Source: Methylovorus sp. MM2 (lineage in GTDB: Bacteria > Pseudomonadota > Gammaproteobacteria > Burkholderiales > Methylophilaceae). From it: DNA of 64,000 nucleotides. The position numbers and the translations under genes are program-made. Shown here piece by piece: positions 16,688 to 26,167 of this stretch. The DNA is taken from positions 186,001 through 250,000 of the forward strand of contig NZ_LXUF01000001.1 in assembly GCF_001648895.1 (NCBI RefSeq), read 5' to 3'. Under the pieces are notes generated by a model. The model was given only the letters and a program-made list of their open reading frames with translations, was not told the origin of the DNA and searched no databases. Within the stretch, counting starts at the first letter, position 1. Every line of letters starts with the position of its first letter.

Positions 16688-19492
16688 ATGAGCGTGCCTA
16701 ATCAGGATGATTATCTGCAGTTGGAAACTAGTTTCCTAAAAAAGAAGCGCCTGCTTTTTGTGCAGAGCAGGTTGCGCTCATTTTTACTCTCTTGTTTTAT
16801 CTTCATGGTATTACTCAGTGCTACTTATGGTTTGTGGCATAGCGCAAATAAAGCAGCAATGAGCGAATTGCAAGCGCATTTCGATTTTCGCGTACGCGAT
16901 ACCATTAGCCTTATTGAACAGCGTATGTCGACTTACGAGCAGGTATTGCGTGGAGTTCAGGGATTACTGTCTGCTTCTCAGATGGTTGAACGTGACGAGT
17001 TCAAACAATATGTTGCTGCACTGAAACTTGATGAGAATTATCCTGGTATTCACGGTGTGGGTATCGCTACGATTGTTCCCTATGCAGAAAAATCTGAGCA
17101 TGTCAGGCAGATACGCAGTCAGGGTTATCCCGGTTATGACATCAAACCTGCGGGTAAGCGAGCCGTGTATGTGCCGATAACCCATATGGAGCCTTTTACG
17201 GGCGCTAACCTAAAGGCATTCGGGTTCGATATCTATTCGAAACCCGAACCTTATCCGGCGATGGATAAGGCACGCGATTTAGGCATCGCGATCATTTCCG
17301 GCAAGATCAAACTGGTGCAGGATGCTGACAATGCAGCTGAAGTACCGGCGTTCGTCATGTATCTACCCTTCTATGAAAAAGGGGCTACGGTTAATACGGT
17401 AGCGCAGCGTCGTGCCCATACACTTGGCTGGGTCGATGCACCTTTCAGAATGGCTGATTTGATGGATGGCTTGGGGGGCGAGCGTGCATCTGACTTAGCT
17501 GTGCAGATTTATGATGGTGATGAAGTATCAAAAAAGACCAAGATGTATGAATCCATTGATATGTCTAAAGTGATGCTTAAGCATTCGCCTTTACTCAAGG
17601 CCACTCGACAGATGGAAGTCGTGGGTCATCACTGGACGCTAGTGGTGCAATCTCTACCTTTGTTTGAAGCCCAGCTTGATACAGAGAAGGCGCATTTTAT
17701 TGCCTTTACCGGCACGACGCTGAGTTTTTTACTGGCTTGGCTGACATGGTTGCTGACGACTGGTCGTAGCCGCGCAATCGTCGTGGCCAACGCCATGACG
17801 CGCGAGTTACGCGAGAGCGAAGAGCGCTGGAAGTTCGCGCTTGAGGGGTCGGGTGATGGTGTATGGGATTGGGACATAAAGACTGGCCGTGTATTTTTAT
17901 CCAAGCGCTGGAATGAGATATTAGGGTTTGACGATGTAGATACAGAAAAATATTTTGAGCAATGGAAGCTCTTGATTCATGAAGCCGACTTTAAGGAGAC
18001 CATGGCTGTTTTGCAGGCCCACCTGAACAAACAGACTCCCACTTACTTTCATGAGCATCGTGTCCGTTGTCAGGATGGTAGTCTCAAATGGATACTGAGT
18101 CGTGGCATGGTGATAAGTCGTGATGTGCATGGACAGCCAATACGTATGCTGGGTACTTATACGGATATATCAACACGCAAGATGGCAGAAGCGCAGATCA
18201 GCCAACTTGCGCATTATGACGTACTGACTAATTTACCCAATCGCGCCCTGCTTCTGGATAGATTGGAGCATGAGATCAAAAAGACCAAGCGGACGGGTGC
18301 TCCTCTTGGATTGATGTTTACGGATATCGATCATTTCAAGGAAGTCAACGATACGCTTGGTCACCATATCGGCGATCTGTTGCTCAAAGAAGCGGCCCAA
18401 CGCTTGCTAAGTTGTGTTCGTGAGACTGATACAGTGGCGCGGTTCGGTGGCGATGAGTTCACGATCATTCTGGGCGAGTTGGATGATATGGGCAGTGTGG
18501 ATCGTATCGCCAAGGATATTCTTCACAAGTTGTCCCAACCCTTTGAGCTTGATTGTGAAGTGATTTATGTCTCTGTCAGTATCGGTATCACGCTGTATCC
18601 GCATGATGCGATAGGCGCCGAGGGGTTGCTGCAAAATGCAGACCAAGCCATGTATTCTGCAAAATCGCAGGGCCGCAATCGTTATAATTATTTTACCCGC
18701 TCCATGCAGGAGGCAGCCCAGACAAGAATGCGGCTCGCCAACGATCTTCGTACTGCCGTATCGAGTAACCAGCTATTTGTGGTGTACCAGCCGATCATTG
18801 ATCTTACTACCGGGCTAGTACATAAAGCCGAAGCGCTGGTGCGCTGGCAACACCCTACCCGTGGACTTGTAAGCCCTGTTGAATTTATCCCGATTGCGGA
18901 AGAGACCGGGTTGATCATCGATGTGGGGAATTTTGTATTCGAGCAGGCTGCGATGACCGTCAAACGCTGGCGTGAATCACATCATCCTCATTTCCAGATT
19001 AGTGTTAATAATTCTCCCGTGCAGTTATATCAGGCGAATGAGTCGAACATCGATTGGTTTAGTACGCTGAAAGCGTTGGGCTTGAGCGGGCAAAGCATCT
19101 CCATAGAGATTACAGAGAGTTTGTTGATGGATGCCAGTGATATTGTCAGAGAGAAATTGCTGGCTTTTCATGATGTCGGTATGCAAGTGTCTCTGGATGA
19201 TTTTGGCACAGGGTATTCATCACTTTCCTACCTTAAGAAATTCGATATTGATTACCTTAAGATAGACCAATCCTTCGTGCGTAACCTGACTTCTAACTCA
19301 GAGGATCATGTTTTGTGTGAGGCGATTATCGTGATGGCACATAAGCTCAATATTAAGGTGATTGCTGAAGGGGTTGAGACGGCAGAGCAACGCGATCTGC
19401 TATTTGCCGCTGGCTGTGATTATGCGCAAGGGTATCTGTTTGCCAAACCTTTAACGGTTAAGGATTTTGAAACCTTCATTACCTTGGCTTGA
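16688..19492 (+). CDS. CHASE-PAS-GGDEF-EAL membrane protein (cyclic-di-GMP turnover)
   Basis: A 934-residue bifunctional-type cyclic-di-GMP protein. A first transmembrane helix (about residues 30-52) and a second (about 330-350) enclose a periplasmic CHASE-like sensor domain with the IEQRMSTYEQVLRGVQGLL and YPGIHGVGIA segments. Then come a PAS domain with PAC tail (about 375-500), a GGDEF domain with the intact GGDEF signature at residues 587-591, and an EAL domain with E715-A716-L717 (KAEALVRWQHP) and the DDFGTGYSSLSYL loop. Both catalytic signatures are intact, so either synthesis or breakdown is possible. An AAGGTGG ribosome binding site precedes the ATG. The PAS-GGDEF-EAL part closely resembles the gene at 20739-22700, suggesting a duplication. 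Confidence 0.93.
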   Translation: MSVPNQDDYLQLETSFLKKKRLLFVQSRLRSFLLSCFIFMVLLSATYGLWHSANKAAMSELQAHFDFRVRDTISLIEQRMSTYEQVLRGVQGLLSASQMVERDEFKQYVAALKLDENYPGIHGVGIATIVPYAEKSEHVRQIRSQGYPGYDIKPAGKRAVYVPITHMEPFTGANLKAFGFDIYSKPEPYPAMDKARDLGIAIISGKIKLVQDADNAAEVPAFVMYLPFYEKGATVNTVAQRRAHTLGWVDAPFRMADLMDGLGGERASDLAVQIYDGDEVSKKTKMYESIDMSKVMLKHSPLLKATRQMEVVGHHWTLVVQSLPLFEAQLDTEKAHFIAFTGTTLSFLLAWLTWLLTTGRSRAIVVANAMTRELRESEERWKFALEGSGDGVWDWDIKTGRVFLSKRWNEILGFDDVDTEKYFEQWKLLIHEADFKETMAVLQAHLNKQTPTYFHEHRVRCQDGSLKWILSRGMVISRDVHGQPIRMLGTYTDISTRKMAEAQISQLAHYDVLTNLPNRALLLDRLEHEIKKTKRTGAPLGLMFTDIDHFKEVNDTLGHHIGDLLLKEAAQRLLSCVRETDTVARFGGDEFTIILGELDDMGSVDRIAKDILHKLSQPFELDCEVIYVSVSIGITLYPHDAIGAEGLLQNADQAMYSAKSQGRNRYNYFTRSMQEAAQTRMRLANDLRTAVSSNQLFVVYQPIIDLTTGLVHKAEALVRWQHPTRGLVSPVEFIPIAEETGLIIDVGNFVFEQAAMTVKRWRESHHPHFQISVNNSPVQLYQANESNIDWFSTLKALGLSGQSISIEITESLLMDASDIVREKLLAFHDVGMQVSLDDFGTGYSSLSYLKKFDIDYLKIDQSFVRNLTSNSEDHVLCEAIIVMAHKLNIKVIAEGVETAEQRDLLFAAGCDYAQGYLFAKPLTVKDFETFITLA

Positions 19493-19524
19493 TGCTAAGT
19501 CACCTGCATTAAAAGTGAGCTGAA

Positions 19525-20217
19525 TTACCAGTCTATAGCAGGTTTGTGTAATCTGGATAAAGCTGCATTGGCTTGACTGAAAGGCTTGCTACCAAAGAAT
19601 CCCCGATATACCGATAGCGGTGAAGGATGTACAGATTCGATCACGATGTGATGTGCTGCAATCAGCGCCTTATACTTTTGCGCATCTCCACCCCATAAAA
19701 TAAAGATGATGCTATCTGGCCTTGCACCCAGATATTGCATCAGTGCCTGCGTGAATCGCTGCCAGTATTTTCGGTGGGCGCCTGCGATACCACCTTTTGT
19801 CGTTAATGCGGCATTTAGCAATAGCACTCCCTGCTCCGACCAGCGGCTTAGGTTTCCGGAAGAAACTTTGGATTCTCTGCCGAGATCGCTTTCTAATTCT
19901 TTCAGGATATTTTTAAGTGATGGTGGCGGGCGTACACCATCAGGTACGGAAAAAGATAATCCGTGTGCCTGTTGAATGCCTTTGTCTTCACCGTGATAGG
20001 GGTCTTGCCCGATGAGCACAACATTCACTTGTGATGGCAATACTTTGCGCAAAGCCTCAAACCATAGCCCCCTTCTTGGTCTGATATCCTGCTCATTAGC
20101 TAACATATCGGATATCTGGGTATAAAGGCTCGGTAGGTGCGGGATGGTAGTTGCCCATGCGGATGGCAGCTCTTCTAAGGGTGTCGTAGTTTCTTGCGGC
20201 TTATTTAAAATGCTCAT
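19525..20217 (-). CDS. ung: Uracil-DNA glycosylase, family 1
   Basis: A 230-residue base-excision repair enzyme that removes uracil from DNA. The catalytic motif GQDPYHG with Asp72, the HGLSFSVP segment, the uracil-recognition region (LLNAALTT) and the Leu-loop motif VHPSPLS are all present. Length is normal. It converges on the preceding GGDEF-EAL gene and has no operon partners. Family 1 (Ung) rather than other uracil glycosylase families is clear from the GQDPYHG and HPSPLS pair. Confidence 0.97.
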   Translation of the reverse strand: MSILNKPQETTTPLEELPSAWATTIPHLPSLYTQISDMLANEQDIRPRRGLWFEALRKVLPSQVNVVLIGQDPYHGEDKGIQQAHGLSFSVPDGVRPPPSLKNILKELESDLGRESKVSSGNLSRWSEQGVLLLNAALTTKGGIAGAHRKYWQRFTQALMQYLGARPDSIIFILWGGDAQKYKALIAAHHIVIESVHPSPLSVYRGFFGSKPFSQANAALSRLHKPAIDW

Positions 20218-20437
20218 GACGTCATTTATCTGGTTAGTTTGCGTATTGTTGCATGAATCTTTTTCTAGATGATTGCTTGAGGGAGGATTTGTTTAAATGT
20301 CGGCGATACCATAAAGAATTGTGCTTAGAGATAGTGTGTGGGCATCAGACTTCTATCCATTGCTATCTTTTGTGCCTTTTAGGGCTTGATAAGCGGGAGC
20401 ATCGTCGCCATATTATACAAAACATCATAAAAGTTAT

Positions 20438-20511
20438 GGTCGAGTGGCCGAGAGAATAGGCGAAAGATTGCAACTCTTTCTACGTTGGTTTAAGTCCAGC
20501 CTCGACCTCCA
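20438..20511 (+). tRNA. tRNA-Cys (GCA), atypical D- and T-loops
   Basis: A 74-base tRNA with encoded CCA. The acceptor stem GGTCGAG pairs with CTCGACC, followed by discriminator T and CCA. The D-stem is GCC/GGC; the anticodon stem AAAGA/TCTTT encloses loop TTGCAAC with anticodon GCA at 20470-20472; the four-base variable loop is CTAC; the T-stem GTTGG/CCAGC encloses TTTAAGT. Discriminator U73, anticodon GCA and the short variable loop all fit tRNA-Cys. Oddly, aligned position for position with E. coli tRNA-Cys, the D-loop has G18-A19 instead of G18-G19, and the T-loop has U56 instead of C56, so the tertiary 19-56 pair becomes A-U. A strong terminator follows at 20534. The gene sits alone. Confidence 0.85.
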
Positions 20512-20533
20512 CATAAGATTGCTGTAAGAAGCG

Positions 20534-20574
20534 ATAATAAACAAAGGCCTCATTAAGAGGCCTTTGTTTATTAT
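20534..20574. terminator. Strong intrinsic terminator after tRNA-Cys
   Basis: An 18-base perfect inverted repeat (containing ACAAAGGCCTC / GAGGCCTTTGT) with an ATTAA loop, 22 bases after the tRNA CCA end. The long symmetric arms could act on both strands. Confidence 0.92.
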
Positions 20575-20738
20575 GTTGTTAGCTATGTAATTAACCTATC
20601 GTCTATATGAAAGCATGTTTTAATATCAAGCCAGCGGTATATTTTTTGCTTTTTAAATTAAGTGCTTATTCAGAAAGTGAATAGGTTAATAAGCACAAAT
20701 ATGGATCAAGAGTATTCTTGATGTTTTGCAATTAATGA

Positions 20739-22700
20739 ATGAGAGTCGATGAGGATGTATCAGTGACCGATATTTATACTAAACCTCTATCCCGCATCAG
20801 TTGGCCTGTTGTGAAAGTGATCTTGGTATATGTGATATTCGGTTTCTTATGGATTTTCTTTAGCGACTCTATTCTTGCCTCTATTGTTTCAAGCCCCGAA
20901 GAGTTCAAGCATTACAGTATTTATAAGGGATGGGCATACATACTGGCGACCTCTCTTCTGCTTTATTTCCTAGTTCAAAAAACCCTCAAACAACAGATCA
21001 AGATCAAGCAGGATTTAAAGCTTAGTGAGGCACGCTGGAATTTTTCACTTGATGGTGCGAGTGAAGCCGGATGGGACTGCAATTTAACTACGGGTGAATT
21101 TTTTCGTTCGGGGCAATGGCATGGTATTTATGGGTATGAAGAAAGTGATATCCCATTTACCACGCAAGCCGTTAAAAGCATTATTCATCCTGATGATTTA
21201 CCCAGAGTCGTCGATGAGTTGCGCCGCTATCTGGCTAAAGAAGTTCCGGTATTTATCTCTGAATTCCGTATGCAGTGTAAGGATGGCACATGGAAATGGA
21301 CATTGAGCCGTGGCATGGTAGTCAGTTCAGCGCCGGATGGTAAACCTTTGCGTATGATTGGTACGCATACCGATATCAGTGAGCGTAAATATTCAGAAGC
21401 GCAGATTTATCGTCTTGCACATTATGATTTTGTCACAGGGTTGCCCAACCGAACTTCTTTTTTAAACTCGATAGATGAAGAGATCAAGAAAGCCCGGCGT
21501 GCCGAGCAACCTATTACATTGATGTATCTTGATCTGGATAAATTCAAGGAGGTGAACGATACGCTTGGACATGATGTAGGCGATCTATTACTCAAAGAGG
21601 CTGCAACGCGGTTGTTAAGTTGCGTCAGGGAGACAGATACTGTCGCCCGGCTTGGCGGGGATGAATTCACGATCATTCTGAATAACCTGGAAGATTCAGG
21701 CAGAGCAGATGACGTGGCTAGCCACATCTTAAGTAAACTGGCAGAGCCATTCCATATTCACAACGAGCTGATCCATATCACCACGAGTATCGGTATTACG
21801 GTATATCCAAACGATGCGGAAGAGGTCGATGTTTTGCTCAAGAATGCAGACCAAGCCATGTATGCTGCAAAAACGGAAGGTCGTAACTGCTACCATTATT
21901 TTACGTTATCTATGCAGCAGGCTGCGATTGCCAGAATGCACATCGCGAATGATCTGCGTAGCGCAATCACAAATCGTGAATTCAGGGTTTATTACCAGCC
22001 AATCATTGAGCTCAAGAATGGCAATATCCATAAAGCTGAGGCACTGATTCGATGGCAGCACCCCACCAATGGATTGGTCAGTCCTGCTGAGTTTATTCCG
22101 ATTGCTGAAGATACCGGCCTGATCGTTGAGATCGGCGATTATGTCTTTATGGAAGTAGCCGATCAATTGGCTAAATGGAAGAATATATACCCCGATTTCC
22201 AAGTGAGCGTTAACAAATCTCCCGTACAGTTTCGTAATAATAATCGCACACAAGCCGATTGGATGGGCTATCTTGCCTCGATTGGTATCTCTGGTGAACG
22301 TATGGTGATCGAGATCACCGAAGGCTTGCTGCTCGATGCGAAAGACCCGATTGTGAATCGTCTAAAAAGCTTTCGCCAAGGCGGTATTCAGATTGCCATT
22401 GACGATTTTGGCACAGGCTATTCGTCCCTTGCTTATTTAAAGAAGTTTGAGATCGACTACGTGAAGATTGATCAATCATTCGTCAAAAATATCAAAGCCG
22501 GTTCAGATGATATGGCATTATGCGAGGCGATCATTGTGATGGCCCATACGCTGGGATTCAAAGTCATCGCCGAAGGGGTTGAGACTATTGAGCAACGTGA
22601 CTTGCTTACTGCTGTCGATTGCGATTATGCGCAGGGGTACTTATTCTCGCGACCTGTTCCCATTGAAGCGTTTGAACAATTATTAGCAAATCAACCATAA
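20739..22700 (+). CDS. PAS-GGDEF-EAL membrane protein (cyclic-di-GMP turnover)
   Basis: A 653-residue protein. Two membrane segments (about residues 20-45 and 66-84) flank a very short periplasmic loop, so sensing is probably cytosolic or intramembrane. A PAS/PAC region (about 100-225) leads to a GGDEF domain with intact ARLGGDEF and an EAL domain with intact KAEALIRWQHP and DDFGTGYSSLAYL. It is a close relative of the CHASE-PAS-GGDEF-EAL gene at 16688-19492, sharing long stretches from the PAS domain onward but with a different N-terminus. The ATG at 20739 has no ribosome binding site; a GTG at 20763 (MTDIYTKPLSR) preceded by GAGG is a fair alternative start. Confidence 0.92.
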   Translation: MRVDEDVSVTDIYTKPLSRISWPVVKVILVYVIFGFLWIFFSDSILASIVSSPEEFKHYSIYKGWAYILATSLLLYFLVQKTLKQQIKIKQDLKLSEARWNFSLDGASEAGWDCNLTTGEFFRSGQWHGIYGYEESDIPFTTQAVKSIIHPDDLPRVVDELRRYLAKEVPVFISEFRMQCKDGTWKWTLSRGMVVSSAPDGKPLRMIGTHTDISERKYSEAQIYRLAHYDFVTGLPNRTSFLNSIDEEIKKARRAEQPITLMYLDLDKFKEVNDTLGHDVGDLLLKEAATRLLSCVRETDTVARLGGDEFTIILNNLEDSGRADDVASHILSKLAEPFHIHNELIHITTSIGITVYPNDAEEVDVLLKNADQAMYAAKTEGRNCYHYFTLSMQQAAIARMHIANDLRSAITNREFRVYYQPIIELKNGNIHKAEALIRWQHPTNGLVSPAEFIPIAEDTGLIVEIGDYVFMEVADQLAKWKNIYPDFQVSVNKSPVQFRNNNRTQADWMGYLASIGISGERMVIEITEGLLLDAKDPIVNRLKSFRQGGIQIAIDDFGTGYSSLAYLKKFEIDYVKIDQSFVKNIKAGSDDMALCEAIIVMAHTLGFKVIAEGVETIEQRDLLTAVDCDYAQGYLFSRPVPIEAFEQLLANQP

Positions 22701-22747
22701 TGGTTAGAAGGTTTGCCTTCTGGATTGCGCCTTGTATATAGATCGTC

Positions 22748-23062
22748 TTACGTTGCTGTATCCAATGCTTGAGTAATCGATGCAGTATCAATAGGTCTAA
22801 TAATGCGTGCAAACTCGCTTCCATTATTCAGTAAAATTAACGTAGGCCAGAGTTTGACTGCATATGAACGTCCTAGGCGTTTTCCCTTACCATCTTCGAT
22901 CCTGATATGTTGCACTTGCGGATAAAGGGCAAGTGCAGATTGAATAAAAGGTTGGGCTGCTTGGCAATGTGGGCACCAGCCCGTACCAAACTCTAATACT
23001 GCCAGCCCCGATAATCTATCGGTGGTTTCGCGCGTGAGCTCTTCTAAATCAGTCTCTGTCAT
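22748..23062 (-). CDS. Thioredoxin-like protein with WCPHC active site
   Basis: A 104-residue thioredoxin-fold protein, cytosolic since no signal peptide is seen. The redox motif is W-C30-P-H-C33, the dipeptide typical of DsbA rather than thioredoxin (GP), and the cis-Pro loop appears as LWPTLILL. The usual thioredoxin C-terminal helix is present. It may reduce or isomerise disulfides or act as a peroxidase partner; the specific substrate cannot be told. The stop of the next gene upstream in the cluster, a beta-barrel gene at 23070-23852, lies seven bases before its start, so the two are probably co-transcribed. Confidence 0.85.
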   Translation of the reverse strand: MTETDLEELTRETTDRLSGLAVLEFGTGWCPHCQAAQPFIQSALALYPQVQHIRIEDGKGKRLGRSYAVKLWPTLILLNNGSEFARIIRPIDTASITQALDTAT

Positions 23063-23069
23063 TCGATCA

Positions 23070-23852
23070 TTAGAAATACATGCCGATTGAAAGTCGGGTC
23101 ATATATGATTGCGTGAAATTGACTTTAGGGTCGTACGCCGCACGGATGAAGTATTTTGGCCAGTCGTAAGTAAATGCCGCACCCGTAGCACTGATTGATT
23201 TTCCATCTATATCAGCTGTTCCACTTTTATTAAATAAATCGAATGTTGTTTTATTGCCTGTCTGGGTGACGTAATGCATGAGGATATGGTCGATCTGTTG
23301 ACCTTTAATCTCACGGTTATCCCTTACTCGATAAGCGGCGATATCGTTATTTTTGGAGAACTCGATACCAGCGCCATAAGTCACTGAATCATTGGGGTCA
23401 AAGTTGATGTTATCAAAGGGTTTTAGGTTAGTGCGCGAGACGCCTAAAATCGCGTGTACAGAGCCACCGATCTCAGTAAGCAACGCTAAACCCAGAAAAT
23501 CATGTGTTGCTGCCTGAACGGTTGTTGTGAGTTTAAGGAATTCATTTTCATCATATCGCTCGTAACCTACGCGAGTTTGCTCAAACCCTGAAGCATCATC
23601 GTGGTAATAACCAATCCACATTTCCTGATTCTTGATCGTGGTTCTTGCATTCAGATCCTGCGCACGCAAGTCTTTAGCAGCGTAATCAGATAAGGTGATT
23701 TTATAGGCAGATTTCTCTTCATCTTTATCCACATCTTCATCTGCATACGCAATGCCAGTATTGAGTGACAAAATAAAGCTGCAATTTAAGAGGGCGGCGC
23801 ATAGTCCTCCCACGTTTTTTGAGGCTATTTGGTTTAAGTATCGAGGCCGCAT
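23070..23852 (-). CDS. Predicted outer-membrane beta-barrel protein
   Basis: A 260-residue exported protein. After a basic N-terminus (MRPRYLNQIASKNVGG) and signal peptide ending around AYA, the mature chain shows alternating polar/apolar strands with Tyr/Phe girdles (WIGYYHDD, TRVGYERYDENEFLKL, YGAGIEFS, YFIRAAYDP) and ends in Phe (RLSIGMYF), the C-terminal aromatic used for outer-membrane insertion. The acidic segment DEDVDKDEEKS follows the signal peptide. I do not recognise a named family. It lies three bases downstream of the AI-2E-type transporter gene and just upstream of the thioredoxin-like gene, in one probable operon. Confidence 0.7.
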   Translation of the reverse strand: MRPRYLNQIASKNVGGLCAALLNCSFILSLNTGIAYADEDVDKDEEKSAYKITLSDYAAKDLRAQDLNARTTIKNQEMWIGYYHDDASGFEQTRVGYERYDENEFLKLTTTVQAATHDFLGLALLTEIGGSVHAILGVSRTNLKPFDNINFDPNDSVTYGAGIEFSKNNDIAAYRVRDNREIKGQQIDHILMHYVTQTGNKTTFDLFNKSGTADIDGKSISATGAAFTYDWPKYFIRAAYDPKVNFTQSYMTRLSIGMYF

Positions 23853-23855
23853 GAT

Positions 23856-24917
23856 TTAGGAGCGCTCTGGATTTTTAGCGCCAGTCGAGAAGATATCCCA
23901 TACCGCAATAAACATGACGGCAATGAGGGGGCCGAGAATAAAACCACTCAAGCCAAAGGCGACAATGCCGCCAAGGGTCGCGATGAGTACGATGTAATCG
24001 GGCATTTGTGTATCTTTGCCCACTAGAATCGGGCGCAGGATATTATCAACGAGACCGATCACCAATACGCCAAACGCAATCAATGTAATACCATGCCAGA
24101 TATCCCCCGTCATTAATAAATACAAGGCTACGGGCGCCCATACCAAGCCTGCGCCAACGGCGGGAATCAGCGAAAGAAAAGCCATCAACACCGCCCATAA
24201 CAAGGCTGCCTGAATACCTAGAATCCAGAATATCAACCCACCTAGTGCGCCTTGCACTATGGCAACAATCAGGTTGCCTTTGACCGTCGCCCGAATCACT
24301 GTGATGAACTTACTAAACAGCTCCTGCTTTTTGCTGGGTTCTAATGGAATAGCCTTGATGATGGTATTGGATAAGGAATCGCTATCTCTAACAATAAAGA
24401 AAAGCAGGTAGAGCATGATGCCGAAATTGACGGCGAACTCAAATGTCATCTGGCCTATGTTCAATGCTTGTGTTGCCATGAATTTACTACCTGCCATCAT
24501 GGCTTGAGATAGTTTTTCCTGCAGGTCACCCATCGTGCCTATGCCTATACGATCCAGAAGACTGGATATCCATGTCGGCAAAGCGCTAACTGCGCGTTCA
24601 AAATAGACATTGATATTCAGCTCACCGGATTGCAGTTTTTGATATACACCAGCACCCTCTTGAACAATAAAAGTAGTGACGAGCGATAAGGGCAATATCA
24701 CCATGACCAATACGAGCAAGACAGTCAAGAACGCGACCAGATTCTCCCGATTAGGCAACTTTCTCATCAGATAACGCTTGATGGGAGCAAACATAATAGC
24801 CAGCACGATGGCGCAGAAAATAACACTTAGATATGGCCAGATGACCCACCCAAAGGCGAGTGATATCAATATAAGTAGCAGCAAAAATGATTTTGTTTGT
24901 AGTTCTTTTTGAGTCAT
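23856..24917 (-). CDS. AI-2E family (TqsA/YdiK/PerM-like) transporter
   Basis: An inner-membrane protein of about 353 residues, of the AI-2E exporter / PerM superfamily. It has an N-terminal hydrophobic triplet (about residues 10-70), an amphipathic middle (QEGAGVYQKLQSGELNINVY to SQAMMAGSKFMA), and a C-terminal half with several helices including the family-typical GNLIVAIVQGALGGLIFWILG, SLIPAVGAGLVWAPVALYLL and DNILRPILVGKDTQMPDYIVL, then GLSGFILGPLIAVMF. Substrates in the superfamily vary, so autoinducer export is only one option. The ATG at 24917 is chosen over an in-frame GTG at 24929 because GGA sits at proper spacing. First gene of a three-gene minus-strand cluster, divergent from the YihY gene. 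Confidence 0.88.
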   Translation of the reverse strand: MTQKELQTKSFLLLLILISLAFGWVIWPYLSVIFCAIVLAIMFAPIKRYLMRKLPNRENLVAFLTVLLVLVMVILPLSLVTTFIVQEGAGVYQKLQSGELNINVYFERAVSALPTWISSLLDRIGIGTMGDLQEKLSQAMMAGSKFMATQALNIGQMTFEFAVNFGIMLYLLFFIVRDSDSLSNTIIKAIPLEPSKKQELFSKFITVIRATVKGNLIVAIVQGALGGLIFWILGIQAALLWAVLMAFLSLIPAVGAGLVWAPVALYLLMTGDIWHGITLIAFGVLVIGLVDNILRPILVGKDTQMPDYIVLIATLGGIVAFGLSGFILGPLIAVMFIAVWDIFSTGAKNPERS

Positions 24918-25131
24918 TGCTTTATCCACGCCTTAGTTTTTTGAATGACAGACTATTTATGATTACCCATATTACTTATCTTGCGTATCTGTGTATGTAG
25001 GATAAATGCCGATGTTATCGGGCATCGGCTTTTGATAAGCTGCTTTTGCACATGTATTTTGAATATTCATATGCTTCTTATTGGGTAGATTGATGGGTAA
25101 TTCATTTAAGGTCAATGATATTGAGATGACA

Positions 25132-26148
25132 ATGAAAGAGACATGGGTATTAATCAAGAGTGCATTCACTTCATGGAGTAATGATTACGCCCAAAGTATG
25201 GGGGCTGCCTTGGCCTACTACACTGTATTTTCTATCGCACCCTTGCTGCTTATTGTTATATCCATCACCGGTATTATCTTTGGGCAGGATGCCGCACGGG
25301 GTGAGATCACCGGACAACTGCAAAATCTAATGGGCGAACAAGGCGCTTTGGCGGTGCAAACTTTGCTCGAGAGTGTCAATCAGCCTACAGAGGGTATTGC
25401 CGCCACTACGATTGGTGTCATCTTGCTTCTCATTGGCGCGACCTCAGTATTCGGTGAATTACAAGATTCATTAGACAGGATATGGCGTGCGCCTTTAAGG
25501 GTGCACAGTGGTGTATGGAATCTGATTCGTGCGCGGTTGTTATCCTTTGGGATGATTCTGGGCATTGGTTTTTTATTGATGGTCTCGCTCGTATTCAGTG
25601 CGGGCTTATCTGCGATTAGTAAATGGTGGGCGCCCGTCTTTAAGGATTGGAGCGTGATCGCAGGCGTATTCAATTTTGCGTTCAGTTTTTTGCTCACGAC
25701 CGGCATGTTTGCCATGATTTACAAGATCATGCCGCGTGTGAATATTCGCTGGGATGAGGTTTGGATAGGCGCTGCGATTACGGCAGCATTCTTTACTATT
25801 GGCAAATTTCTGATCGGGCTTTATATCGGCAGAAGCGCCATTACCAGTGGTTATGGTCCTGCGGGGTCGCTGTTGGCGTTGCTTTTGTGGATTTATTATT
25901 CTGCGCAGATATTCCTCATGGGTGCTGAATTCACATGGGCTTATTCGCATATATTTGGATCACGTAAGGGGAAGGATACCCCTCAGGCATTGGCAAGTGC
26001 GCTTCAAGATAGCGGCGCTAAAACACTGGAAAGTACCAGTAAGATAGCCAAAAGTGCGCGGGCAAAGCAACCAATAAAGCCTGCCACTAGAAAGAGCTCA
26101 AGTGCGGCCTCCCCTCGAAAGCCAACAACCAAGATTACTAAAAGTTAA
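25132..26148 (+). CDS. YihY/BrkB family membrane protein
   Basis: A membrane protein of about 338 residues in the YihY/virulence factor BrkB family. The N-terminal signature ETWVLIKSAFTSWSNDYAQS leads to MGAALAYYTVFSIAPLLLIV, followed by about six transmembrane helices and the conserved SGYGPAGSLLALLLWIYYSA and LMGAEFTWAYS segments. The C-terminal 60 residues are a Lys/Ser/Ala-rich cytosolic tail. It was once annotated as ribonuclease BN by mistake; its true role is unresolved. The frame is open from 25081 (TTG), but the ATG at 25132 fits the family N-terminus and has GAG upstream. Divergent from the AI-2E gene; converges on the Nramp gene. Confidence 0.88.
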   Translation: MKETWVLIKSAFTSWSNDYAQSMGAALAYYTVFSIAPLLLIVISITGIIFGQDAARGEITGQLQNLMGEQGALAVQTLLESVNQPTEGIAATTIGVILLLIGATSVFGELQDSLDRIWRAPLRVHSGVWNLIRARLLSFGMILGIGFLLMVSLVFSAGLSAISKWWAPVFKDWSVIAGVFNFAFSFLLTTGMFAMIYKIMPRVNIRWDEVWIGAAITAAFFTIGKFLIGLYIGRSAITSGYGPAGSLLALLLWIYYSAQIFLMGAEFTWAYSHIFGSRKGKDTPQALASALQDSGAKTLESTSKIAKSARAKQPIKPATRKSSSAASPRKPTTKITKS

Positions 26149-26167
26149 TTATTGAAGTCTCTGAGCT

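Noticed and set aside
20253-20459. A 68-codon plus-strand frame upstream of the tRNA
   Set aside because: Its 3' end overlaps the tRNA-Cys gene, it has no ribosome binding site and its composition does not look like a protein.
20438-20511. Reading the tRNA-like sequence as a tRNA pseudogene
   Set aside because: All stems pair, identity elements for Cys are present, CCA is encoded, and the two odd positions changed together.
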